34,815 nucleotides of DNA, taken from Candidatus Enterocloster faecavium. GTDB taxonomy: Bacteria; Bacillota; Clostridia; Lachnospirales; Lachnospiraceae. The DNA is taken from assembly GCA_019118585.1 (NCBI GenBank), contig DWYS01000090.1:1-34815 (forward strand), in the 5' to 3' direction. Within the stretch, counting starts at the first letter, position 1. Every line of letters starts with the position of its first letter. Made by a program: the position numbers and the translations under genes. Below, piece by piece: positions 24,222-32,536 of the stretch. A model generated the notes under the pieces. It had not been told where the DNA came from and did not search any database. It worked only from the letters and a program-made list of their open reading frames with translations.

Positions 24222-25190
24222 ATGATTTATGGATATGGAGATTACCGGTATGAGCTGGTAAAAGACTGGGGAAAGAATCTGCCGAAGGAGTGGGGACTGA
24301 ATTCCGTCCCGGGCATCTATGTGGACTCCAAAGACCATGTGTACATTATGTCCAGGAGCAAGCCTCCCATCATCGTCTGTACCACCGAAGGGGAGGTGCT
24401 GGACACCTGGGGAGACGATATTCTGGTGCGTCCGCATGGAATGTATATTGATGAGGATAATAAAATCTATATTGTGGACGGTGAGGTTCATGTGGCTTAT
24501 GTGTTTAATGAGGATAAGGAGATTCTCATGACTCTGGGGGTGAAGGGACAGAAATCCGATACCGGAGCTATCAAGAAGAATTTCTATACGGTGAAGCACA
24601 GCGCCGGCCCTTTTAACTATCCCACCCACCTGACCAAGGCCAGAAACGGATATCTGTTTGCTACGGACGGTTATGGGAACGCCAGAGTTCACCGGTTCAA
24701 GCCGGATGGAACTCTGGATTTTTCCTGGGGTGAGCCTGGACACGGACCAGGGGAATTTATGCTTCCCCACTGCGTGGTCATTGACGACCAGGACCGTCTG
24801 CTGGTGGCGGACCGCCACAACAATCGGATTCAGCTCTTTACCATGGACGGAGAGTTTATCGAGGAGTGGACCAACATGGTCCGGCCGGCTGGGCTTTGCA
24901 TCAAGGATGGGATTCTGTATGTGGGAGAATGCAAGCAGACCCTGACCTTTGACGATTCGCCCTCCAGAATCAGCATCTTCAATCTAAAGGGAGAGCTTCT
25001 GTCCAGACTGGAAAATCCCGATGCTCTGGATACCATTGACAAGACTTCTATCATGCCTGATGAGCTGTACCGCTGCGTTCACAGCATCAGCGTGGATTCG
25101 GAAGGGAGCATCTATGTAACAGAAGTGGGACAGAAGCATCCGGCCGATTACCTGGCTATCCGGAAATACCGCAGAGTGAAAGGGGACTAA
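24222..25190 (+). CDS. NHL-repeat beta-propeller protein (possible lactonase or lyase)
   Basis: A protein of 322 residues made of repeated beta-propeller blades: GIYVDSKDHVYIMS, GMYIDEDNKIYIVD, GYLFATDGYGNARVHRF, CVVIDDQDRLLVADRHNNRIQLF and SISVDSEGSIYVTE. This is the NHL/SMP-30-like superfamily, which includes lactonases and peptidyl-amidoglycolate lyases. No signal peptide is seen. ATG 24222 has AAGGAGGAGG upstream; a TTG at 24195 is rejected. It is the first gene behind operator copy 2 and is followed after 4 bases by 4-hydroxybutyrate dehydrogenase. Catalytic activity is not certain; hydrolysis of a lactone feeding the pathway is a guess from context. Confidence 0.82.
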   Translation: MIYGYGDYRYELVKDWGKNLPKEWGLNSVPGIYVDSKDHVYIMSRSKPPIIVCTTEGEVLDTWGDDILVRPHGMYIDEDNKIYIVDGEVHVAYVFNEDKEILMTLGVKGQKSDTGAIKKNFYTVKHSAGPFNYPTHLTKARNGYLFATDGYGNARVHRFKPDGTLDFSWGEPGHGPGEFMLPHCVVIDDQDRLLVADRHNNRIQLFTMDGEFIEEWTNMVRPAGLCIKDGILYVGECKQTLTFDDSPSRISIFNLKGELLSRLENPDALDTIDKTSIMPDELYRCVHSISVDSEGSIYVTEVGQKHPADYLAIRKYRRVKGD

Positions 25191-25194
25191 CGTT

Positions 25195-26316
25195 ATGAGA
25201 GAACTGATTTTAAAACCAGAAATCTGCAGCTTTGACACCTTCGAGGAATTTGTGACGGAGTACGGCGTGGGAGAGGGGGACCTGATCATCACCAACGAGT
25301 ATATCCTGAACAAATATGAAAAGAAAGACCAGCTTCAGGCCAAGATTATCTACCAGGAAAAATACGGCTCAGGGGAGCCGTCAGATGAGATGTTCGAAGC
25401 CATGTATCGGGATATTGCGGATATGAAAGCTTGCCGCAGAGTAATCGGAATCGGCGGAGGTACCGTGCTGGATTTATCCAAGCTCTTTGCCTTGGAACGC
25501 TGCATGCCGGTGGAGGACTTATATATGAAGAAATTCCCGACGGTAAAGAACAAGAAGCTGATTCTGATTCCTACCACCTGCGGTACCGGTTCGGAGGTTA
25601 CTAATATTTCCATTCTGGCATTCTGTAAAAAGAATACGAAAATTGGTCTTGCGGTAGATGAACTCTACGCAGATGAGGCGGTTATGATACCGGAATTCCT
25701 GGAGAATCTGCCTTTCTCTGTTTTTGCCACCAGCTCCGTGGACGCCCTGATCCACGCAGTAGAATCCGGCCTTTCCCCTAAGGCCACGGCTTACACCAAG
25801 ATGTTCGGAGACAGGGCGATGGAGATAATCCTGAGGGGATATCAGAAGATTGCCAGGGAGGGGCAGGAGGCCAGAAAAGGACTTTTGAAAGACTTTTTAA
25901 TTGCCAGCAACTTTGCCGGAATCGCGTTCGGGACCGCAGGCTGCGGACCGGTCCACGCCTTAAGCTACCCCCTGGGCGGCACCTTCCATGTGCCTCATGG
26001 GGAGGCCAATTACGCCATTTTCTCCGGCGTGATGCGCATGTATGAGAAGAAGGGGGAGAATGAGGCTCTGGCGGATTTGAAGGAGCGCCTTGGCAGGATT
26101 CTGGGCTGCGGAAAAGAGGAGGCTTTTGAGCGTCTGGACCAGCTTTTGTCTTGCATTCTCAGCAAAAAAACGCTGAAAGCTTACGGTGCTGACAAGGAGC
26201 TTTTGGCCCAGTGGAGCAAGAGTGTGGAGGAGAGCCAGCAGCGTCTCTTAAAGAACAGTCCGATGCCTCTCATGTATGAGGATTATCTGGAGATTTATGG
26301 ATGGCTGTATGAATAA
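25195..26316 (+). CDS. 4hbD: 4-hydroxybutyrate dehydrogenase (iron-containing alcohol dehydrogenase family)
   Basis: An iron-type alcohol dehydrogenase of 373 residues. Metal ligands are D183 and H187 (SSVDALIHA), H254 (GPVHALSYP) and H268 (HVPHGEANY). The nucleotide-binding turn is GIGGGTVLD. Stretches such as VGEGDLIITNEY, QEKYGSGEPSDEM and LIPTTCGTGSEVTN agree closely with what I recall of the Clostridium kluyveri 4-hydroxybutyrate dehydrogenase. It interconverts succinate semialdehyde and 4-hydroxybutyrate with NAD(H). It follows the NHL protein after 4 bases and is closed by a strong terminator. It supplies the substrate for the CoA-transferase at 12059. Confidence 0.92.
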   Translation: MRELILKPEICSFDTFEEFVTEYGVGEGDLIITNEYILNKYEKKDQLQAKIIYQEKYGSGEPSDEMFEAMYRDIADMKACRRVIGIGGGTVLDLSKLFALERCMPVEDLYMKKFPTVKNKKLILIPTTCGTGSEVTNISILAFCKKNTKIGLAVDELYADEAVMIPEFLENLPFSVFATSSVDALIHAVESGLSPKATAYTKMFGDRAMEIILRGYQKIAREGQEARKGLLKDFLIASNFAGIAFGTAGCGPVHALSYPLGGTFHVPHGEANYAIFSGVMRMYEKKGENEALADLKERLGRILGCGKEEAFERLDQLLSCILSKKTLKAYGADKELLAQWSKSVEESQQRLLKNSPMPLMYEDYLEIYGWLYE

Positions 26317-26356
26317 GAAATAAAGGAGATTGTTGGAAGTAAAGTAGTCTTCGGGA

Positions 26357-26404
26357 AAATAGCGTTCAATCATCAATCATAGGTGATTGAACGCTACTTT
26401 TTTT
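26357..26404 (+). terminator. Intrinsic terminator after 4-hydroxybutyrate dehydrogenase
   Basis: TAGCGTTCAATCA (26360-26372) pairs perfectly with TGATTGAACGCTA (26384-26396) around an 11-base loop, followed by CTTTTTTTT. It lies just 15 bases upstream of operator copy 3. Confidence 0.93.
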
Positions 26405-26418
26405 GTTGCTTTTTTTCA

Positions 26419-26484
26419 ATAGGTTGTCCCTATGGAAACATATGATTTGGATATTTTACATATAGGTATTATTTTAACTATAAT
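26419..26484 (+). promoter_or_regulatory. LysR-type operator and promoter, copy 3 (transporter)
   Basis: ATAGG-TTGTC-CCTAT (26419-26433), second half-site pair AACATA-N7-GATATT, -35 box TTTACA (26455-26460, 36 bp after the dyad start) and a perfect TATAAT (26479-26484) with an 18-bp spacer. A leader of about 80 bases follows before the start codon. Confidence 0.85.
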
Positions 26485-26571
26485 ACATATATAAATAATT
26501 CCACTGACGTCTAACACCCGGGGAGAGGATGCCAGTGCAATCGAAAAAATATGTTAAAAGGAGAATGTATT

Positions 26572-27888
26572 ATGCCAACATTAATTACAGCGCCCTCCAT
26601 TTTCGCACTGATTCCAATGGTATTATTCCTGATTCTTACTCTTCGAGGAATCAATTATACTCTCAGTGTGGGGATTGCAGCGATTCTAGGCTGTATTCTT
26701 ATGGGACAGGGGCCAATCGAATTTGCAGGGATGCTTGTAGACAATCTGGGTGGAACTCTTGGTCAAGTGGGGTTGATCATCATGTTCGGCAGCGGACTTG
26801 GTCTTGTCATGGATGCAGCCGGAATTAACCAAGTTATTGTTAATTTTGTCGTAAAAAAAATAGGCGTTAATAGTGAGCGAAAGGGAATTTTTGCCTGTTA
26901 TCTTGTATCGCTTATTATGGTTTGTCTGATTGGAACTCTAAACGGCGGTAATGCAGTTGTAGCACCAATTCTTCTTCCGATTGTTGCTGCTGCAGGGTTA
27001 ACTCCGACTACAGTTTGCTTTTTAATGTTTAATGCCGGACTGGTAGGAGTTACTATTGGACCTTTCTGCTCTGCTGTTGCTGCTGCATTGGGTGTTAGTG
27101 GCTTAAGCTATCAAAACTATATGATTTACGCTGCTATTCCTTACTCTGTTGCATGGGCGATTGTCAGTCTTATTATATCTTTCTACATCCAGAAAAGTAC
27201 CAAGAAAGCGGGGGAAAAATATGAGTCTGTAGAGCTCGCTGAAGAGTTCCATGCAACTCCAAGGCAGAGAAATGCTTGTATTGCCTTCCTGATTACTTTT
27301 ACACTCTGTTTAATTTATGGTTTGATTGTCGGAAGTGACATGAAGTTTGTTATGTTTGTCATTTTGTTATTAAGCGTGGTTGTAGGACTGTTTATTGAAC
27401 AGAAATTTGATAAGACTATCGGCCTTTTTGGACGGGGAATGGGAAAGATGGGAGGTACTTTCCTTTCATTCCTTTTGACAGGTGTTATGATTGATTCAAT
27501 TACATTGGGAGGCGGCTGGGAAGCCTTGGCAGATGTGATTCTGAAACTGGTAGGCTCTAACGGAAAATACCAGTTGATGATTATCGCTTCTTTTGTAGGA
27601 GGGTTCGGTGTAGAGGGTGCTGTAGTAACACAGATGCAGATCATCCAAAGTGCCTTCTGGGATATTGCCTCCAGCATGGGAATTCCCATGACGGCATGGG
27701 CGTCCGTATTGATTGCAGCGGTTCGGATTACTTCAATTGTATATCCTTCTGCCAACTATGCAGCCCATCTCGGCTTTGCAAAGTGCAATAACATGAAGAC
27801 CTTGTTGATTGCCGGATGGATTACTTCTGTTATTATGATGGCTTTTGTTCCCATTTGGGGATTTGTAGTTATGAATATCCTGCCATAG
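26572..27888 (+). CDS. Carboxylate-type secondary transporter (GntP / ion-transporter superfamily)
   Basis: A polytopic membrane protein of 438 residues with about twelve hydrophobic segments. GGTLGQVGLIIMFGSGLGLV near residue 60 and the loop LNGGNAVVAPILLPIVAAAG near residue 127 resemble GntP and related ion-transporter-superfamily permeases that import organic acids with protons or sodium. I cannot fix the subfamily. ATG 26572 has AAAAGGAG eight bases upstream; the in-frame ATG at 26551 lies before that site. It forms its own unit between two terminators under operator copy 3. Its DNA is more A/T-rich, with more GTT/CTT/GCT codons, than the flanking genes, suggesting a different history. 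It probably imports the substrate that the regulon degrades. Confidence 0.82.
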   Translation: MPTLITAPSIFALIPMVLFLILTLRGINYTLSVGIAAILGCILMGQGPIEFAGMLVDNLGGTLGQVGLIIMFGSGLGLVMDAAGINQVIVNFVVKKIGVNSERKGIFACYLVSLIMVCLIGTLNGGNAVVAPILLPIVAAAGLTPTTVCFLMFNAGLVGVTIGPFCSAVAAALGVSGLSYQNYMIYAAIPYSVAWAIVSLIISFYIQKSTKKAGEKYESVELAEEFHATPRQRNACIAFLITFTLCLIYGLIVGSDMKFVMFVILLLSVVVGLFIEQKFDKTIGLFGRGMGKMGGTFLSFLLTGVMIDSITLGGGWEALADVILKLVGSNGKYQLMIIASFVGGFGVEGAVVTQMQIIQSAFWDIASSMGIPMTAWASVLIAAVRITSIVYPSANYAAHLGFAKCNNMKTLLIAGWITSVIMMAFVPIWGFVVMNILP

Positions 27889-27899
27889 CAGATTTGGTC

Positions 27900-27942
27900 A
27901 GGGGCCGGTGTGACACATATAAGTCGCATCGGCCCTTGTTTT
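27900..27942 (+). terminator. Terminator of the transporter gene
   Basis: GGGCCGGTGTGAC (27902-27914) pairs with GTCGCATCGGCCC (27923-27935) over 13 bp with two G-T wobbles around an 8-base loop, followed by TTGTTTT. Confidence 0.88.
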
Positions 27943-27955
27943 AATATGTAAAAAC

Positions 27956-28020
27956 ATAGGTAACACCTATACAAATATCGAGTTTAAGTATTTTACATTA
28001 ATTGATACCTATATTAGACT
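27956..28020 (+). promoter_or_regulatory. LysR-type operator and promoter, copy 4 (aldehyde dehydrogenase)
   Basis: ATAGG-TAACA-CCTAT (27956-27970), second pair AATATC-N7-AGTATT, -35 box TTTACA (27992-27997), 17-bp spacer and -10 box TAGACT (28015-28020). The spacing is identical to copy 1 and the -10 region TATTAGACTGAT is shared with it. Confidence 0.85.
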
Positions 28021-28055
28021 GATGGTAACAAAGTCAAAGAAAGGGGAAGAAGCAT

Positions 28056-29450
28056 ATGGAAAAAGAACTGTCAGTCTATAACCCGGCCAATGGCGATCTG
28101 GTGGGCATCCTGCCTATGCTGGACGAGAAGGAATTTCAGACGGTCATCCAAAGGGCACTGGACGCCAGGAAAGCCTGGTCTCAAACTTCTATCTACGACC
28201 GAAGCAGGATGATGGAGCTCTTTATGGAGCTGGTGGAGCAGCATGTGGAGGAAATCGGCCAGATTCTCACAAAAGAGATGGGAAAACCCATTGTTCAGGC
28301 GAGGGCAGAACTGATGGCGGCCATTGACATTACCAGAAGCTTTGTCCAGCGGGCCAATCATCTGTACGGCGAAGTGCTGAACGCGGACAATCAGCCCGGG
28401 TATGAGCGGGACCTGATTTTCACCAGAAGGGAACCTCTGGGAATGATTGCCTGTATCATACCATTTAACTATCCGGTTAAGCTGATGATTCACAAGGTAG
28501 TGCCTGCCCTTCTGATGGGCAATGTGGTTCTGGCAAAGGTTCCAAGCGACAATCCCCTGGCGGTATCCAAAGTGGGGGAACTGTTCCGGCAGGCGGGATT
28601 CCCGGAGGGCGTAATCCAGTGCTTTGGCTGCAGCAGAGAGCTGAGCAACCAATATCTGATTGAGAATCCGGATATCCAGGCGGTGAGCCTGACCGGAAGC
28701 ACAAGGGTGGGAATCCAGATGTCGAAGGCCGGCGCGGATACCCTGAAGCACATGTTTATGGAGCTGGGAGGAAACGACGGGACAATCATCCGCCAGGATG
28801 CAGACCTGGATTTTGCCGTGGAGGAAATCGCCCAGGGCCGTATGGTCAATGCGGGGCAGACCTGCTGCGCCTGCAAGCGGATTTTGGTCCACCGAAGCTT
28901 GAAGGACGCATTTGTCCGGAAGCTGAAAAAGCGTTTTGAATCCTTAAAGGTAGGCAATCCCATGGATGAGAGCGTGGATGTGGGAACCGTGATTTCGGAG
29001 AAGGCGGCTATGGAGGTGGAGCGCCAGATTCAGCTGACCATCAGCCAGGGAGCGGTATGCGTGACCGGCGGAGTCCGCAGAGGCGCTTTTGTGGAACCCA
29101 CGATTCTGGACCAGGTTACAAGGGAGATGGACATCGCAAAGGATATGGAGGTATTTGGCCCGGTTGTGCCGGTGATCGCCTTCGATACCGATGAGGAGGC
29201 TCTTGCAATCATCAACCAGTCCAGCTTTGGCCTATCTTCCGGCATCATCACGAAGGACCTTCAGAAGGCTATGGAGATGGGAGCCCACATTGAAGCGGGA
29301 GCTGTGGTGCTGAACGGACAGGGCAATTACCGCCACACGGAGCAGGGATTTGGCGGAGTGAAGATGACAGGGCACAGCAGAGAAGGCGTCAGCGCTACGC
29401 TGGAGGAGTTCTCCAGGGTGAAGCACTATATTGTGCGGAAAGCTTTTTAG
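28056..29450 (+). CDS. NAD(P)-dependent aldehyde dehydrogenase (succinate-semialdehyde dehydrogenase-like)
   Basis: A protein of 464 residues with the complete aldehyde-dehydrogenase active site: N139 (PFNYP), K161, catalytic base E236 (FMELGGND) and nucleophile C270 (NAGQTC). SLTGSTRVG marks the cofactor-binding strand. The substrate cannot be read from sequence. In this regulon succinate semialdehyde is the obvious candidate, linking the 4-hydroxybutyrate branch to succinate. It may alternatively oxidise the aldehyde made by the LuxE-LuxC fusion. It stands alone behind operator copy 4; no terminator is seen before operator copy 5. RBS AAAGGGG-type lies upstream of ATG 28056. Confidence 0.87.
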   Translation: MEKELSVYNPANGDLVGILPMLDEKEFQTVIQRALDARKAWSQTSIYDRSRMMELFMELVEQHVEEIGQILTKEMGKPIVQARAELMAAIDITRSFVQRANHLYGEVLNADNQPGYERDLIFTRREPLGMIACIIPFNYPVKLMIHKVVPALLMGNVVLAKVPSDNPLAVSKVGELFRQAGFPEGVIQCFGCSRELSNQYLIENPDIQAVSLTGSTRVGIQMSKAGADTLKHMFMELGGNDGTIIRQDADLDFAVEEIAQGRMVNAGQTCCACKRILVHRSLKDAFVRKLKKRFESLKVGNPMDESVDVGTVISEKAAMEVERQIQLTISQGAVCVTGGVRRGAFVEPTILDQVTREMDIAKDMEVFGPVVPVIAFDTDEEALAIINQSSFGLSSGIITKDLQKAMEMGAHIEAGAVVLNGQGNYRHTEQGFGGVKMTGHSREGVSATLEEFSRVKHYIVRKAF

Positions 29451-29471
29451 AAGACATATTTTTAACAAAGG

Positions 29472-29536
29472 ATAGGCGCCGCCTATGGGCCTATCCAGGA
29501 CCGATATTTTACACCGTGCATTTCACAAGATATAGT
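29472..29536 (+). promoter_or_regulatory. LysR-type operator and promoter, copy 5 (CMD / icd / prpD / SMP-30 operon)
   Basis: ATAGG-CGCCG-CCTAT (29472-29486), second pair CCTATC-N7-GATATT, -35 box TTTACA (29508-29513, 36 bp after the dyad start), 17-bp spacer and -10 box TATAGT (29531-29536). Confidence 0.85.
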
Positions 29537-29576
29537 GTAGACATACAAAAACAATTTGTTTGGAGGATAGGAGAAG

Positions 29577-29885
29577 ATGGCAAGAAATCACTGGACAATT
29601 TTGGGGGAACTGGACCCGGAGTACAATGAGAAGATTACCGAGTGGAGAACCGAGCTGGTAAACAAGGAAAATCTGGAGCGAAAATACCGGGAACTGGTAA
29701 ACGTGGCGATGGCGTCCATTCTGAGAGAAAGAGAAGTGATCCTGGCTCACGCCAAGCTGGCCAAACAGTACGGGGCCACCAAGGAGGAGCTTTTGGGAAC
29801 TGTGGAGCAGGTGATGACTATGGGAGGCTTTCCCTCGTTCAGAGCGGCTATGCTTGCGCTAGACGACTTTTTCAAAGAGTATTAA
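29577..29885 (+). CDS. Carboxymuconolactone decarboxylase-family protein
   Basis: A small helical protein of 102 residues with the CMD pattern KYRELVNVAMASILRE, then ILAHAKLAKQYGATKEELLGTVEQVMTMGGFPS. The CxxC redox pair of AhpD-type members is absent, so a thiol peroxidase-partner role is unlikely. The family includes gamma-carboxymuconolactone decarboxylase and many proteins of unknown function. It is the first gene of the operon behind operator copy 5; isocitrate dehydrogenase starts 33 bases later. The presence of two propeller lactonase-like proteins in the same regulon makes lactone or keto-acid chemistry plausible, but the substrate is unknown. Confidence 0.87.
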   Translation: MARNHWTILGELDPEYNEKITEWRTELVNKENLERKYRELVNVAMASILREREVILAHAKLAKQYGATKEELLGTVEQVMTMGGFPSFRAAMLALDDFFKEY

Positions 29886-29918
29886 AAAGGACAAACCGGG
29901 AAGAAAGGAAGGAACGGA

Positions 29919-31133
29919 ATGGATAAGATTAAGATGACAACCCCTCTGGTTGAGATGGACGGGGATGAGATGACCAGGGTAATCTGGCAGATGATTAAAG
30001 ACGACTTGATTTCTCCTTATGTGGAGCTGAATACGGAGTATTACGATTTGTCCGTAACCAGCCGTGACAACACCAACGACCAGGTGACGGTGGATGCGGC
30101 CAACGCCATTAAGAAGTATCACGTAGGCGTGAAATGCGCCACGATTACGGCAAATCCTCAGAGAAAAGAGGAGTACAACTTAAAACAGCTGCTGCCCAGC
30201 CCCAACGGAACCATCCGCGGCATCCTAGACGGAACGATTTTCAGAGCTCCTATTGTCATGGATAAGATTAAGCCGGTGATGAAGAACTGGAAGAAACCCA
30301 TTACGGTGGCCCGTCACTCCTACGCCGATATCTTTAACGGGACAGAGTACCATGTGGAGGAGCCTGGTACGGCGGAGCTAACCTTCCGCAACAAGGAGGG
30401 CAAGGAGCTGTTCCACGCTACGGTATGCGAGTACGAGGGACCCGGAGTGCTGCAGAGCATTTACAATAAGGATAAGTCCATCACCAATTTTGCAAGGACC
30501 TGCTTCCGCTATGCCCTGGATACCAAGCAGGATTTGTGGTTCTCCACCAAGGATACCATCTGCAAAATTTACGACGGAACCTTCCGGGCTATCTTTCAGA
30601 AGGTTTATGAGGAGGAATTTAAGGAGGAGTTTGAGAAGGCAGGGCTGACCTATTTCTACACCCTGATGGACGATGCCGTAGCCCGTACCGTCCGCGCTGA
30701 GGGCGGTTATGTATGGGCCTTAAAGAACTACGATGGAGACGTGATGAGCGACATGGTCTCCTCCGGTTTCGGTTCTCTGGCTATGATGACCAGCGTTCTG
30801 GTAACCCCCGATGGAAATTACGAGTACGAGGCGGCTCACGGAACGGTTCCCCGCCATTACTATCGCTACTTGAAGGGCGAGAAGACCTCCACCAATCCGG
30901 TGGCTACTATCTTTGCGTGGACCGGCGCTCTGAAAAAGAGAGGCGAGCTGGACGGCTGTCAGGCCCTTCAGGACTTTGCCGGAAAGCTGGAAAAGGCCTG
31001 CATCGATACTATTGACCAGGGAATCGTGACCAAGGACCTGGTTCCCATGTTGGAGGGGGTGGAGCCTAAGGCGGTAAATACCGATGAATTTTTCCTGGAG
31101 ATTAAGACTAGGCTGAATCAGATGATGGTGTGA
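29919..31133 (+). CDS. icd: NADP-dependent isocitrate dehydrogenase (homodimeric, eukaryote-like type)
   Basis: A protein of 404 residues beginning KIKMTTPLVEMDGDEMTRVIW, the hallmark of the type II isocitrate dehydrogenases shared with eukaryotic enzymes. Other signatures are CATITANPQRKEEYNLKQ, SPNGTIRGILDGTIFR and the metal/substrate site LMDDAVARTVRAEGGYVWALKNYDGDV (about residues 245-272). It oxidises isocitrate to 2-oxoglutarate with NADP. It lies in a catabolic operon, not beside citrate synthase or aconitase. In this setting it can feed 2-oxoglutarate into the succinate-semialdehyde / 4-hydroxybutyrate route. RBS GAAAGGAAGG precedes ATG 29919. Confidence 0.95.
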   Translation: MDKIKMTTPLVEMDGDEMTRVIWQMIKDDLISPYVELNTEYYDLSVTSRDNTNDQVTVDAANAIKKYHVGVKCATITANPQRKEEYNLKQLLPSPNGTIRGILDGTIFRAPIVMDKIKPVMKNWKKPITVARHSYADIFNGTEYHVEEPGTAELTFRNKEGKELFHATVCEYEGPGVLQSIYNKDKSITNFARTCFRYALDTKQDLWFSTKDTICKIYDGTFRAIFQKVYEEEFKEEFEKAGLTYFYTLMDDAVARTVRAEGGYVWALKNYDGDVMSDMVSSGFGSLAMMTSVLVTPDGNYEYEAAHGTVPRHYYRYLKGEKTSTNPVATIFAWTGALKKRGELDGCQALQDFAGKLEKACIDTIDQGIVTKDLVPMLEGVEPKAVNTDEFFLEIKTRLNQMMV

Positions 31134-31164
31134 TAGAAATTAAATAAAGGAGAAGGGAATTCGA

Positions 31165-32505
31165 ATGGAAGAGAAGACACTGACCGCGCAGCTGGCGGAA
31201 TATTCGGTTACAAATCATTTTCATAAGTTTTCACCCCAGGACCTTCGCATGACGAAGCTCTCCTGTGTTGACTGGGTGGCGGCCGCAGTGACAGGCGTAA
31301 AGGAAGAAGGGGTACGCCTTCTGATGGAACTGGCTGAAGAAGAACATGTTGCGGGCGACTGTGTTTTAATCGGACAGGGGAAAACATCCTCTCCGGTCCA
31401 AAGCGCACTGATTAATGGAACGCAGTCCCATGCCATCGACTTCGACGACATCCATGACTTCCTGTCGCTGCATCTGTGCTCCCCGGTGATGCCGGCGGTG
31501 CTGGCTGCCGCCGAGTATCGGAAAGCAGATGGAAAGGCTTTCATAAATGGCATTGTAAATGGAATGCAGGTGATGGTGGCCCTTTCCGCGGGAATTATGC
31601 CGGAACATTATAACATTGGTCATTGGCATGCTACCGGAACCATCGGCGTGTTCGGCGCCGCAGCCGGAGCGGGCGCTGTTTTGGGCCTTACCAATGAGCA
31701 GATGTGCAATGCATTCGGAATCTGCGCAGGCCTGTGCAGCGGAATCCAGCTGAATTTCGGCACCATGTCCAAACCCATGGCGGCCGGAATGGCTGCAAAG
31801 AACGGTTTGATGGCGGCCATACTGGCAAGCCGGGGCTTTACCGGAAGAGCGGACATTTTCGATACGGATTTCCTGGACCTGATGGCTACAAAAAAGGTGG
31901 ACCGGGAGAAAATCTTGGAGCGTTTAAACGGGCCCCTCGGTATCCATGAGCTGCGCTTTAAGCGTTATCCCTGCGGAGCGCCGACCCACAGCGGCATTAT
32001 CAACTGTAAGAAAATCCTGGCGGAACATCCCCATCCGGTGGAGGAGATTGAGAGGATTGTATTTGAGCCTTATCCGAGAGCCATCCGTCTGGTAGGCAAT
32101 ATGGACCCCAAAACGGGACTTCAGGGCAAGTTCAGCATCGGCTTTACGGCGGCGGCCCAGATTGTATTCGGCCAGGTTACCATTGAAACTTTCACCGACG
32201 AGAATGTCAACAATCCTCAGGTCCAGTACCTTCTTCCCAGAATGGAACTGGTTCCCTGCGATGAGTTTACACCCTCCAGAGGAGGGCGGGCTACCATGTA
32301 TTTTAAAGATGGGACCAGTTATACCAATTCCACCTATCTTCTGGGCCATGAACTGGACCTGGATGAAGCGGAGACAGATGTGAGGGAAAAGTACAATGAG
32401 ATTATGAATCCACGGGTAGGAGAAGAGCGGGCTGTTCGAATTTACCAGAGCCTGATGGAATTAGAAAAACTGGAAACAGCGGAAATATTAAGTGGATTGC
32501 TGTAA
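31165..32505 (+). CDS. MmgE/PrpD-family protein (2-methylcitrate dehydratase-like)
   Basis: A protein of 446 residues with the MmgE/PrpD pattern: an N-terminal helical domain (LSCVDWVAAAVTG, INGTQSHAIDFDDIHD, GHWHATGTIGVFGAAAGAG) and the C-terminal alpha-beta domain after about residue 265 (KRYPCGAPTHSGI). Family members dehydrate 2-methylcitrate or citrate, decarboxylate cis-aconitate, or act on related polycarboxylates. The position directly after isocitrate dehydrogenase (31-base gap) suggests a C6-C7 tricarboxylate that is turned into the isocitrate dehydrogenase substrate. That is inference; the substrate is unknown. RBS AAAGGAG lies ahead of ATG 31165. Confidence 0.9.
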   Translation: MEEKTLTAQLAEYSVTNHFHKFSPQDLRMTKLSCVDWVAAAVTGVKEEGVRLLMELAEEEHVAGDCVLIGQGKTSSPVQSALINGTQSHAIDFDDIHDFLSLHLCSPVMPAVLAAAEYRKADGKAFINGIVNGMQVMVALSAGIMPEHYNIGHWHATGTIGVFGAAAGAGAVLGLTNEQMCNAFGICAGLCSGIQLNFGTMSKPMAAGMAAKNGLMAAILASRGFTGRADIFDTDFLDLMATKKVDREKILERLNGPLGIHELRFKRYPCGAPTHSGIINCKKILAEHPHPVEEIERIVFEPYPRAIRLVGNMDPKTGLQGKFSIGFTAAAQIVFGQVTIETFTDENVNNPQVQYLLPRMELVPCDEFTPSRGGRATMYFKDGTSYTNSTYLLGHELDLDEAETDVREKYNEIMNPRVGEERAVRIYQSLMELEKLETAEILSGLL

Positions 32506-32536
32506 ACAATCCATAAAACAGTGAGGAGGAAAAAAC

